Shown one piece after another: positions 34,359 through 45,096 of a stretch of DNA of 64,000 bases. The position numbers were made by a program, and so were the translations under genes. The notes under the pieces were generated by a model. It saw nothing but the letters and a program-made list of their open reading frames with translations, ran no database searches and had not been told where the DNA came from. The stretch's first letter is position 1. Every line of letters begins with the position of its first letter. The stretch comes from Trebouxia sp. TZW2008 (Eukaryota > Chlorophyta > Trebouxiophyceae > Trebouxiales > Trebouxiaceae): positions 64,195 through 128,194 of the forward strand of contig BDIU01000337.1 in the NCBI GenBank assembly GCA_002118135.1. Direction: 5' to 3'.

Positions 34359-35830
34359 GTGGTCGTCAGAGTGTGTCACCTGTAATTGCATCTTGGACAG
34401 CTTTAACAGAATTTGGCAGGTCCTTGCTCGCAAGCTCAGCATGTGTAAATTCGGCACAAGTTTGTCTTGTCAATGTTTCCATCGGCACATTGTGTTAAGA
34501 ACGGAACGCAAGCTTGACATGTTACTGCACCATCAGGAGTCAGCTATGAAATGGCTCTGCATTGCAAGATTGTGGGAACTCCATGACGCTGTCATGTCCA
34601 ACAAGTTCACAGGCACAAAGTCTGCAGGTTTTGTTAGTCAGGCATGCATGGAGTCGACGATGCACACAAAAATTTGTCAAGCTCACAGGCACTACACAAA
34701 ACCAGATATGCAATCAGGCCATGCCCACAAGCTCTCACACCTGGAAGATGTTTTCAGCAGAGAGCAAAGGCCGTGAGCTTGTCAGTGCATGAATTACTAA
34801 ATCAGAGTCCAATCGAAACACACCTTCACAGTGCTGAACTTGTCGCTGATGCCTTCGATTCACCTGAAGACCGCCCTTCGGATTCATCACACGAGTTAAG
34901 CGCTGACAAGCCTCAATACACCAGCATATGCTTCTACCAAATATGTGGTGCCACACCCTGCACCTCTGCTGCTGACAACTCCATTTCTGCTGTACATGAC
35001 ATCAGGCTTGACAGCGCTGCATAAGCTGACAAGAAGTCAGACTGCCGCGATTGCGGCTCTGACAGTCATTGCTGTTGGACACTAGAACTGTTCTTGGCAA
35101 CCTGAGCAATGGGCTGCCTAGCTTGACACAGGCTGCCCCCTTTGGAGTGTCTCACATGGTGAATGATTGCAGACAAGTTGAACATGATATGTCTCTGCAG
35201 ATATGCGAAGCTTGCCGCACGCTTTGTACTCAGGTGCAGGTGCGGTGTTTGAAAACCATCTGTACTGCTGCTTCTTGCTTGGGTTGAAACAGTGTAACAT
35301 CTGTTGACTTTGGCAAGAGTTGCTGAGCACATCCACAGCAGCTTGCTGCATTTGCTGCAAGGCCCAATCTCGCGCTCTGCCTGCAAGCACTGTTCTGCTG
35401 GCCGCTGCGAAGATGCTGTGGATGTTTGAACTCCTGCTGCCGAACAGATAATGCTACGTGCTGTCCTGAGCCCTTGCTGCAATGCAAGCGAATGTCAGAG
35501 ATCTCGTGCCAAGTACCGATACGCCGCATTATCAAGGAGGCTGTACAGCAAAAAATGCATGCATCTCTGAAAAAGCGCCTCGGGCAAACCGTAACAAGCG
35601 ACAACAAAACACGTCTTCGGCTTACTTGTGTGATCAGCTGCATCAGGCTTGCAACGAGAAAATCGGCTTTTCTGTGCACCAAAAAAGACCGACGCGTTAT
35701 ACCAAATTAGAATGCAAGCACACGGACTTGTGCTTGTGTGAGGCTAGCTTGTAAGGTAGCGACAGAAGCTCAAGCGATGCTGCATGACTTTTACTTCAAC
35801 TGATGGCATGAACGCCGTTACGCCTTCTCG
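34359..35830. other. Intergenic region, no gene seen
   Basis: This 1.47 kb lies between two plus-strand genes. Open frames on either strand are short and carry no family motif or consistent splice sites. The promoter of the VWA gene is expected near its right end. Confidence 0.4.
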
Positions 35831-38800
35831 ATGCAACATCAGGCATCAGAGGCTTCACATGCTTGCAACCTAGTCGTGATGTATGCACTGAGAGTTGCAG
35901 GCACAAACTCGAGCTTCGCACTGTCAAGCCCAGGCATGTTGGTCGAGTCGTCCAGCACAACACGTAGCTGTTCATCTCACTCGCCAGTGCTAAACGCATG
36001 CAAGTTTGCGCAACATGCTCACCGTAGACTCGGCCGGGGATGCGCCACATGGCGACCTGGCAAAAGAGCAATCAGTATGTCAGCAGCACGCAGAGGACAG
36101 CACCTGTCAATTTGCGCCAGTGCACCTGATCAGTCTCCACAGCTCGGTACACCTCCTCAGATCCGTGCTGACCCAGCAGGGTGAGAACAGTTGACTGACA
36201 TTGGCATACAAGTCGCAGCACATCAGTCAAATGCCCTGTGGATCTGCAGGCCCCTCAGCAGTCACTTTGCTCGGAACCTAGGACTGAGCCGAGACATGGT
36301 GCAAGAGCTGGCAGAGCTGCCAGGCACCAAGAACATGGATGATCTCCGAGACAGGGCGCAGGCATTATCACAGTGGAAGATCAGCATGCAGCGAGGCTAC
36401 CTGCCTGAAGCAGGCACCCTTGAGTGGCCAGCGACCACCTTCCAAAGCTCTTTTGTCAGTGCACTGGAGAATCTTGGCATGCCCCGCTTCACTCGGCGAT
36501 ACCCCAAGTTACTGGACAGTCTGCTGCGGCAGATGATGCAGCTTGTCCATGTAGGCACTCAAGCGCCAAATGCAGTTTGTGATTGCAATCACTGCAGAAG
36601 CGCTAACGAATGCATCCTGCATAACTGATTGCACTACTGCATCAGCACAGCCAACTTAAGCTATACTTGCAGAGCAGCATCTTGCATACAATGCATTTTG
36701 CAGCCTCTTGCTGGGCATGCCTAGTCACATTGCACTTGCTGGTGTTGTCTGCGTGATCACTTCGATGATGCCGTTCTCCTTGCAAGGCTTGCACACTTTT
36801 GCTCAATGTCATCAGCAAATGCTGAGCTCACAGTTTAATGCCCACTGCCAGTCTTGCTTTTGAGGTTCACCACTCTGCTGTGATGATCCAAGTCTGATGG
36901 TTGAACAGGAATTTGAGGCAGAGGCAGAGGCTAAGTCTGAGCAGCAAGGCCCTCCAAAACCAGAAAATGGCCCTAAGCCTCCGCCTCAGCAGTCTTCTGG
37001 GCAAGGCCAACAGAGTGAAGGTGAAGATGGGGAAATGCAACCAGGCGAAGCTCAAGTAAGGCTTGCACAGATTGGGCTAAAGCTTCTCAGTTGACTTGTT
37101 CAGCTCTTTTTAGCGCATCATGCATACCTGGGTCATGGAGCTGCGCTCATAACCAAACCTGCCACATAAAACGCAGTTCACAATACGTACATGAGACCCA
37201 GCTGAAAATCTGTTTACCCGTCACATTGTGACTGAGACTTGCAGGACATCTGGCACCTCACATGCAACAGACACATACAAAGGGACATGCAAGAAGGATT
37301 TGTCGCTGCTTGAGAGCAAGGTCTCGAAGTTGAATCATAGTGCCATGACTCGTCATCACATCTTCTAAGTGTATACAACCTATAGCTGTGCTGATTGTGA
37401 CTCAAAGCACTCCTGCTGGAAATGTCAGCAGAGGACACGGTGGAGGCTTTGAAGCAAGGGATGGAGGCGCAGGCTTGCTTGAGATTTGGCATCACAAATG
37501 TTCCAACTGAGAGCAATCACTCAATGTGATATGCAAGGTTTCTCATGTGTGCTTGACAGACTGTGAGGCAAAACCAGTTGTTGTAGGAAATGTTACCAAG
37601 AGGACATGGACGAGGCATTGAAGCAAGGGATGGAGGCGTTAGCTTGCTTGGATTTGCGCATGACAAATCTCGTGACTGCTAGTGATTACTAGATGTTATG
37701 CGCAAGGTCCTCATGCATGTGGTGTAATATGTGAGGCAACACCAGAAACGTTGATGTAGGAAATGTCACCAGAGGACATGGAAGAGGCATTGAAGCAAGG
37801 CATGGAGGCTCAAGCTGGTGAAGGGTAGGGGCAGCAGGTTGAAGTGTCCATGCAGATACAGTAGTACCCACGCCAAACGTGTCACTAGAAATCAACACTG
37901 CCATCTTCATGCAGGACATGTCACCAGAGGACATGGAGGATGCATTGAAGCCAGGGATGGAGGCTCAAGCTGGCGAAGGCAAGGGAAAGTTGACCAAGCA
38001 GATTGAGATGTCCATGGAGATGCAGGACGACCATGCAAAACAAAGCACCAGAGTTTGATACAACCAAACTCATGCAGGAACTGTCCCCAGAGGATATGGA
38101 GGAGGCGCTGAAGCAAGGCATGGAGGCTCAAGCTGGTGAAGGGGAGGGGCAGCAGATTGAGATGTCCATGGAAATGCAGGACTCGCAGGGCAAGCAAGGG
38201 GAAGAAGGAGAGAATGGGTGAGCTCTTTGGCACAGCCATGCTGCCCTTGTTGGGCACAGCAGCCTCTTGACGTTTTGCCTGGCTAAGCATCCCTGCCTCC
38301 TTGCCTTGACATGTTTGAAAGAAATAGCCACAATGGAAACACTCCTGCTTAAAACTTTGCTTGCCGAGTCCAACCATCACTGAGCTCAAGTGCAGTCAGA
38401 AGCAGGGAAATTAGACATTTTTGTTGGCACTCTTTGTGCACACACTCTGACTGTTTCTGCAGGTCACATTCAGGTAGCAGGGCTGTGCATGCCTCGCACA
38501 TTTTGCCCGGTGGTCAAGTCTATTTGCCTTTTATGCAGGGATGAGCAGCAGAAGGGGGGGGGTTGGAAGAGCAGATGCAGGCAAGTCTGAGCAAGCTGGC
38601 TGACGATCTCGTGCAGAGGTTGAGAAGCCCAGTAGAAGTCCACAGCAGAGACTCTAGACAGTGCATTTAAGGCCTTCATGGTGTACATCGACGGATCTTA
38701 TCCAACGTGCCCTGAATCGGTGCTCACTTTTGCGTGCAGGAAGGAGCAGCAGGAGGGGAAGGGTGAAATGCATGCAGACTTGCAGTTTTGCACCCTTATC

Positions 38801-41800
38801 ATGCTCTACACTAAGGCCGCAGGGAGTCACTCAACAGACCTTGTCATAACCTTGTGCTAGTGCTGGTGACCCTTGCATGCACAGAGACCCTCATTTGTAG
38901 CTAATCCTTGCATGCAGGGCAGATGCAGGCAGAACTCAGCAAGCTAATCGCAAGCTTTGTGCAAAACTTTGAAGTCCAGTGCTGGTAGTGCAGCGTATGC
39001 CTTGTATTGATGCAATGATTGTACGTGTTTGCCATGTATGCAGGGAGGAGCAGCAGGAAGGGAAGGGCAGATGCAGGCAGATCTGAGCAAGATGGCTGAC
39101 GAGTTTGTGCAGAAGTTTGAAGCCCATTGTTGGCAAGCCCGTGTACGCCTTGTATTGATGAAACGATTTTAAGACTTTGCCTTGTATGCAGGGAGGATCA
39201 GCAGGAAGGGGAGGGTGAGGGGCAGATGCAGGCAGAACTAAGCAAGCTGGCTGACGACCTGGTGCAGAAGTTTGAGGACCAGTGGAAAGCCACAGCAGAG
39301 AACCTAGAGAGTGCATCTAAAGCTTTTGACAACTTGGAAGGTACTGCAAGGAGCTGGATTGTTTTGACCTTCCGCCATGTGTTTTGAGACACAGTGTGCA
39401 AGGTCTGCCGCAGCTCATTGCATGCAGGCGAGTGTTGCACTTGCTGCTACGTTTAGTGTGCCATGAAGTCAGGCAAACTGCTTTACCTTGAGTCTGTGTT
39501 TGCCTCCAGATTTGATGGACGGCAAGCAGGGTTTTGACAGCAGAACGTCAGTGTGCCAGCAAACAGGCTGGTCAGAAGTGGACATGTAAACATCAGAAAC
39601 ATGACTCTTTTTGTATGTGCACGCAGACTTGATGGATGGCAAGCAGGGTTTTGACAGCAGCACGTCAGTATGGCAGCAGACAGGCTGGTCAGAGGTAGAC
39701 AACCTGCGCAAGAAACTAGAAAACCTGAAAGAGCTGCGGGAGCTGGTGAGGCAGCTGGGCAGGGCTGGCGGGAAAGGGCCCCTCAGAATGGCTCCTCAAG
39801 AGGTACAGTCACTCCTCTGTGTGTCAGCCTCACAGTTGTGAAACATCTGTGAGCGGCATGCTTTGCCACAAGCACGCTTCTCTGTGCTCTTGTGGGCTTG
39901 GGATTTGTCAGCATGATGACACTGACAGGTCTTTTGGGCTTTTTCAGGTGTACACGTGGCCTTGCAACATCTGGAATAGCTTACCTCTCTTGTGTACTGT
40001 CCTCTGGCGCCCAGCCGAAAGCTATTGACTGCCCTCCTTGATCACTGACAACATCACTGGCAATGACACCATGATCACAAACCACCTGACCTGCTGTTTG
40101 GACATTAGATGGGCACTCAGCCAGAAGCGACGCAATGCCTGTTCCAATGCCTGTGTCGTGCAATGACTTCTCAGGTCCAGATCACAGATCAACTGTTGCC
40201 TTGATTATACAAACAGCAGGCAACGAACACTGTTTTTGCATGCAAATATGGTCAAGTGGCAAGCCCCCTTGATTGTGAGATTACCTCACAGCCAGAAGAG
40301 ACCAGGGGCCTGACCAGATCTGATGACCTGTCTCGCATGCTGCCCGTTAACTCCAACCTAGAGACAATTGTGTTCTCTTGCAGTCAAGATCAAGAGAGTA
40401 CTTGATCAATTGGCTAAAATTGCAGATATGGTCTGGTGGGAAGGCCCCTGAATTTGTGAGGTTCCCCCTACAGCCCAAGGAGACCAGGGGCCTGACTAGA
40501 TCTGATGATCTGTCTCGCATGCTGCCCTTTGAAGCTCACGCTGGACTGCTGGTTAGCTCAAGAATGATGTTGCTGACAGCAAAAGTTGACATGAAACTCA
40601 GCTCATCTGCTGGTGGATGCAGATATGGTCTAGTGGCAAGCCCCCTGGGGTTGTGCGGTCACCCTTACAGCCAGAGGAGACCAGGGGTCTGACCAGATCT
40701 GATGACCTGTCTCGCATGCTGCCCTTTGAAGCCCACCTATTGGCTGCTGGCTGGCCTAAGAATGACATTGATGAGGATGGAAATGAAATTGTAAAGGAAG
40801 GGTCCAGACCGGCTAGGCTGCTGCATATGGTCAGAAGAGCAGAGCGCAACCTCATGAGCTATGAGCGCACAGGCAAGTCGCTGTCAATGTCTGCTGTTAC
40901 CGTGCCTGCAGCGCACCTGTCACTTATTGTGTTGCATCTGTCTTATGGCCCAAGTGCGAGAGCTATAAATGCTCAGGCAAGCTGGTCAGTCTGCTGATTG
41001 TACAATCCAGAGACAAAGATCAGCCAGATAATTGCATGTTGTTCAAACAGGCGGCAAGTAATCAGCTGTGAGTGTATAGACAATGCCAGTTTGCTCCTGA
41101 TGTTTCCGCTGGCAGTACGCTTTGTCATGACATCAGCCGAGCTGTTGCCTGTCATCCGAAGGGCAAAGCACAGTCCAGTGAGCTTCGTCTGAACTGTTTC
41201 TGCTGCTAGGCAACACACTCATGACTACTGTTGCTTGTTGCAGGGTGGGTGGACAATGAGCCATCTCGAGTGACAGGCCGCCTGGAGGTGCGCCCAGCTG
41301 CTGAGCTAGGCCCCATCATCGTCTGCCTGGACACTTCAGGTCAGACTTGAGACTGGAATTGTCATTCCTGCAAGCAAGGTTGATAGATCTAGGGTCTGAT
41401 GGGCATTGATGACGCCTGCTGTATGTATGCATAAAAGATGAACAGTCACAGCTTGACATCAAACAACAAGACAGGCATGCTCTGTGCACACCTCAGTCAT
41501 ACACGCAATGATCTGCATCAACATATCCTGCTATTGTGAAAGGCCCTGCATTCCCGCAAGCTCATTGTGGTTCAGGTTGTAGCAATGACAGCGAAAGCCA
41601 TTGCATGCAGTCTCATATGTGCTCCAGGGCATTCTGTGTTGCAGGTTCCATGTCTGGAGCTAGGGAGACAGTGGCAAAGGCAGTGACCTTGGAGTGCATG
41701 CGTGGCGCTGTCCGCCAACAGCGTGCTTGCTTCCTTTATGCCTTTAGGTAAATTTCCCTGAACTGCTGTTATGCGTCCGTCAGTATGAACATATCCTGTA

Positions 41801-43220
41801 AGGCTGCAGTCAAATTGCTTTAACTTTTCAGTGACTTGCTGGCAATCATGCTTGCATTTTGCGTGCATGCAGAAGAAGAGTCAACATGTAAAGCAAAAAG
41901 CCCAAGGTTGTGCGAAGCTGAGCCGGGCTGAACAGGCTAGTGACTGTTCAATTACTCAAAAATTACACTGTAATTTCCTGTGCAGCCATGCACAATTGCT
42001 CAGGAACAATACTTCCCAAATGTTTTGCCAATTTGGATTCAAAATTAGTCTTTGACTGTAAATCTGATGCAGTGGCCCAGGTCAGGTGATGGAGCTGGAA
42101 CTCAAGGTGGATTCTGGCAGCATGAGCAAGCTGCTCAAGTTCCTTACAGGGGGCTTCAATGGAGGCACAGACGTGGACAAGCCCTTAGAGCTCAGCCTGA
42201 AACGCCTGGCTGAGAAAGAATGGAACCAGGTGATTCTTCAGCAGTAGCTTGTTTGGCAAGTCTGAGAAGCTTCAGCATGTGAGCATGATAGTGGGACAAC
42301 GTGTTCTTCGGGTAGCAGATTGTCGGGAGTCTGCGCTAAGCATGGTGTCGGAGCCCCATATTGTTGGGGTGACTGCTCATTAGGACTCAGCAGCTTGAGT
42401 GCCAGCACTACTGTTAGCGCTGACATCCTGAGGAAGCACTAGTTTTGGGCGTTAGCATGTTCTTGGGGTAGCAGTCTAAGCCCCAACTCAGGATTGAAGC
42501 TGCGCTTGCTTCAGAACATCTGCAGGCAGACGTTTTGGTCAGAAAAGTTGTTGATGACAGCAACCATCTTGCTTCACTGTGAGGCCATGCTTGCAGCATG
42601 CATTGCATTCATTGTTTTCCACACACAACGCTGATGTCAGCGTCTTGAGCTGCTCAGGCCGGTGCAATGAGTGACTTTGACCTGCATCAATTCTACTGCT
42701 GGTGATAGTGCTGGTCTAAAATTGTCAGCTGCAGGCAAACATGTTGAAGATGACAGATGATCCGTCTGACTGCCTTGATACTGTGTCAGAGCTTACACAG
42801 CTAGGTTGGCAGGTCCACAACTTTGTGTAAATACATAAGCTTGACACTGAATTCAGTTTGTGACAGACAGACATACTCATGGTGCCAGGGACAAGTTCCA
42901 GGCCCAGTGAGTGGGTGAAACGGAACACAGGCAATAGCTGATGAGCTGGGCTCAGCAAGCTGCTGAGTATCTAATGCTTACGGTTTTGCTGTTGTGTTTT
43001 GCAGGCGGACATTCTGATGGTGACAGACGGTGAAATTCCAAGGCCCAGTGACTGGGTGAAACAAGACCTGAAAAGGGCCATTGACGAATTGGGCTTAGAG
43101 GTTCACGGGTTGATGGTTGGCCAGCAGGACTCCACACAAGCAATGGAGGAAATCTGTACCCACTTGCACGTTTTCAAATCCTGGTCAGCTGTTGGTGGCA
43201 GACGCAACTACTACTACTGA
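35831..43220 (+). CDS. ViaA/CoxE-like VWA-domain protein, probably plastid-targeted
   Basis: Eleven exons in phase, about 694 residues: 35831-36180, 36250-36550, 36909-37055, 38078-38217, 39192-39340, 39627-39802, 40623-40872, 41244-41339, 41645-41747, 42073-42229 and 43005-43220. The first exon is rich in Ser, Arg, Ala and His and nearly free of acidic residues after a second ATG at 35939, like a transit peptide. Then come an alpha-helical N domain (RNLGLSRDMVQELAELPG), an acidic Gln/Pro-rich linker (exons 3-5), WSEVDNLRKKLENLKELREL, and a C-terminal VWA domain. MIDAS residues are visible: IVCLDTSGSMSG, GGFNGGTDVDKP and DILMVTDGEIP. Bacterial ViaA works with the MoxR AAA+ ATPase RavA; no such partner is in this window. 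Plastid location is inference. Intron 7 begins with GC. Confidence 0.82.
37420..38077 (+). repeat. Four upstream echoes of VWA-gene exon 38078-38217
   Basis: The exon's 5' part (reading SPEDMEEALKQGMEAQAGEG) is repeated near 37421, 37590, 37758 and 37912, spaced about 155-170 bases. Similarity grows towards the intact exon: the first two copies are short and mutated, the last two extend over 90 bases. One has an in-frame TAG and one reads through. Confidence 0.87.
38530..39191 (+). repeat. Four upstream echoes of VWA-gene exon 39192-39340
   Basis: Copies of the ATGCAG acceptor plus GAGCAGCAGGAAGGG, then ATGCAGGCAGA, then AGCAAGCTGGCTGACGA lie near 38538, 38739, 38916 and 39043. The first has an expanded G9 run that shifts its frame and an in-frame TAG. 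The intact fifth copy continues into KATAENLESASKAFDNLE. Confidence 0.86.
39508..39590 (+). repeat. Upstream echo of VWA-gene exon 39627-39802
   Basis: TTTGATGGACGGCAAGCAGG through GGTCAGAAGTGGACATG repeats the first 75 bases of the exon about 117 bases upstream, with a TGA where the exon reads Trp. The reading frame is otherwise preserved. Confidence 0.85.
40235..40560 (+). repeat. Two upstream echoes of VWA-gene exon 40623-40872
   Basis: Copies at about 40242-40352 and 40425-40545 repeat ATATGGTCTAGTGGCAAGCC through CTGTCTCGCATGCTGCCC. Spacing is about 185-195 bases. The second is nearly intact (GKAPEFVRFPLQPKETRGLT) and has its own TGCAG acceptor, so a mutually exclusive exon is possible. 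Confidence 0.85.
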
Positions 43221-43600
43221 TGAAGCAAGTGGCAGCAATCATGAGTCTGGGACTTGCAAGAGGGTACTGAAGAGCTTGTTCTGGACTTCCTGCTTTGATG
43301 GGAGGCCAGTGGAAATCCACACAAGCAATGGAGGAAGTCTGCACCAGCTTGCATGTCTTCACATCCTGGTCAGCTGTTGGCGGCAGACGCAACTACTACT
43401 ACTACTACTGATAAAATCATGGCAGCAATCTTGAGTCTTTGTCCTGCAAATGGCTGCTGAGGGGCTGGGCTTAGAGTTGGATGGCAAGGCGGCAGGACTC
43501 GACACAAGCAGCGAAGTTTGCACCCACTGGCATGTCTTCAAATCCTGGTCAGCTGTTGGTAGCAGGCGGAATCGGTTTCATCAGTAGTGACAATCGTTAC
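43221..43600 (+). repeat. Echoes of the terminal VWA-gene exon downstream of the stop codon
   Basis: Two copies of the 3' half of exon 43005-43220 (CAAGCAATGGAGGAA, then GCATGTCTTCA, then CAGCTGTTGG, then CAACTACTACTAC) lie at about 43300-43412 and 43470-43570. They fall after the stop, in what should be 3' UTR or flank. CTA-triplet runs differ in length between copies. Confidence 0.8.
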
Positions 43601-45096
43601 TACTGATGAAACAAGTGGCAGCCATTTTGCAATCCTTGGCCTACTGGACAGAGCAAGTGGCAACACTATGCATGACCCTGTAGCTTGATGAAGCAAGTGG
43701 TGGCATGTTGCACCTTTCACACCCAATCAGCACTGATGCAACAGCGGCGGCATCGTGCAATTTCAGAGGTGATAAAAATAGAGGCAGCAGTTTGCAACAC
43801 TGAGTCTTGAGATGAAGCAACTGGCGGCCGTTTGCGCCTCTAGGACCTACCAGCACTCATGGAAGGAGTGGCATCATCGAGCAACCTCAGACCATGATGC
43901 AGTGAGAGGCAGCCACTGCAAGCCTCGACCTCTTGGAAAACCCTGTGGAGGCATGACGCACCTCTCCACCCAATCAGCACTCACCACATGAGGGCAACAG
44001 CACTCTCAGGACCCATCATGAAAGCTCATTCTGTTCTCTGACGCTCAGGCAGTGGCTGAAACACAGGAAAAGGCTGTCAGGCACCACAACGAAGGGCTCC
44101 TACAAGTAGCACAGGACTGCAAAGGGTTGGAGACAGAGTAGACTCTTGCCGTTGGGTTTGTTGACAGAAGCGGATGATACGTGCAGAATGCTTGGTCAGT
44201 GCATGGTGGCAAGGATAGTCTGTACTTCCCATTGAACAAACGCGCAAGCTGTGCTCATGTCCTCATGTGACAAGCCGACAACTGAAAACAGTGGCTTTGG
44301 GCAAGCAAGCTCCTAAGACACATGTATCTGCATGTGGGTGCAAACTCGTTGCTATGATTGGGCACAGTGGAGTATATGTGCACCGTTTGAGGACAGTAGC
44401 TGACAAAATCTGATTGTACAGCATGCTGCAGGTGAGTGCGTGCCTTGTAATCATTGCGTATCTTGCAGTTTGAACTGTACTTTAGCAGGAAACTAGCCTA
44501 TGAGTCATATGCCCCCAGTGTTCCCACGGGAGGCGCACATGCCAACCTGGTACAAGTTCTGGATATTTGTCTTAGGACCCCTGACAAGCTGTGCCCTACC
44601 TTCAATGCATATGAAAGAGCTTACTTCGTCTTTCAGACTCGAAAGCAAGCAAGCGACTCTATCAGCGAAAGCATGGGCAATTCATAGCTAATAGGCTAGT
44701 AGCAATGGTGGATCTCACACAAACAATTGGATGAATGATGTGCTTTTTGAGAAGCTCATGCAACAATCTGTTGGGACCAAGCTGATTTGTCCTTGCAAGC
44801 ATCGGGCGACAATTGTTTGTAACAACATGCACCAGGTGCGCTGGACCGGATTCTTGAGCTGGCCTCGATGCTTGTTCACTGGCTGAGGCATGACTACATT
44901 TTAGTCATGCATGCTTGCGAATTGGCACTTGCGAGGACAGAAATGCGGCATGTCTTGAGATGCTTTGGCGTAGCGCTCGCGCTGCAGGCGCAAGTCAAAA
45001 AGGCAGCAAAAGGCAGATCGGACAAATCGCTCGTGGCATCGCTCGCAGTCTGAGAAAGCTGGCAAAGTAAGCCGCTCAAACACCTCGAGTCACGGC
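43601..45096. other. Intergenic region with decayed repeats, no gene seen
   Basis: From 43600 to about 44010 there are degenerate tandem motifs (GAAGCAAGTGG, and ACCCAATCAGCACT at about 43723 and 43968). The remainder to the MFS start at 45097 has only short frames without motifs or paired splice sites. Confidence 0.45.

Noticed and set aside
37420..39340. CRISPR-like or satellite array
   Set aside because: The repeated units are decayed exon copies with splice signals, unequal length and no conserved short palindromic repeat; the DNA is eukaryotic.
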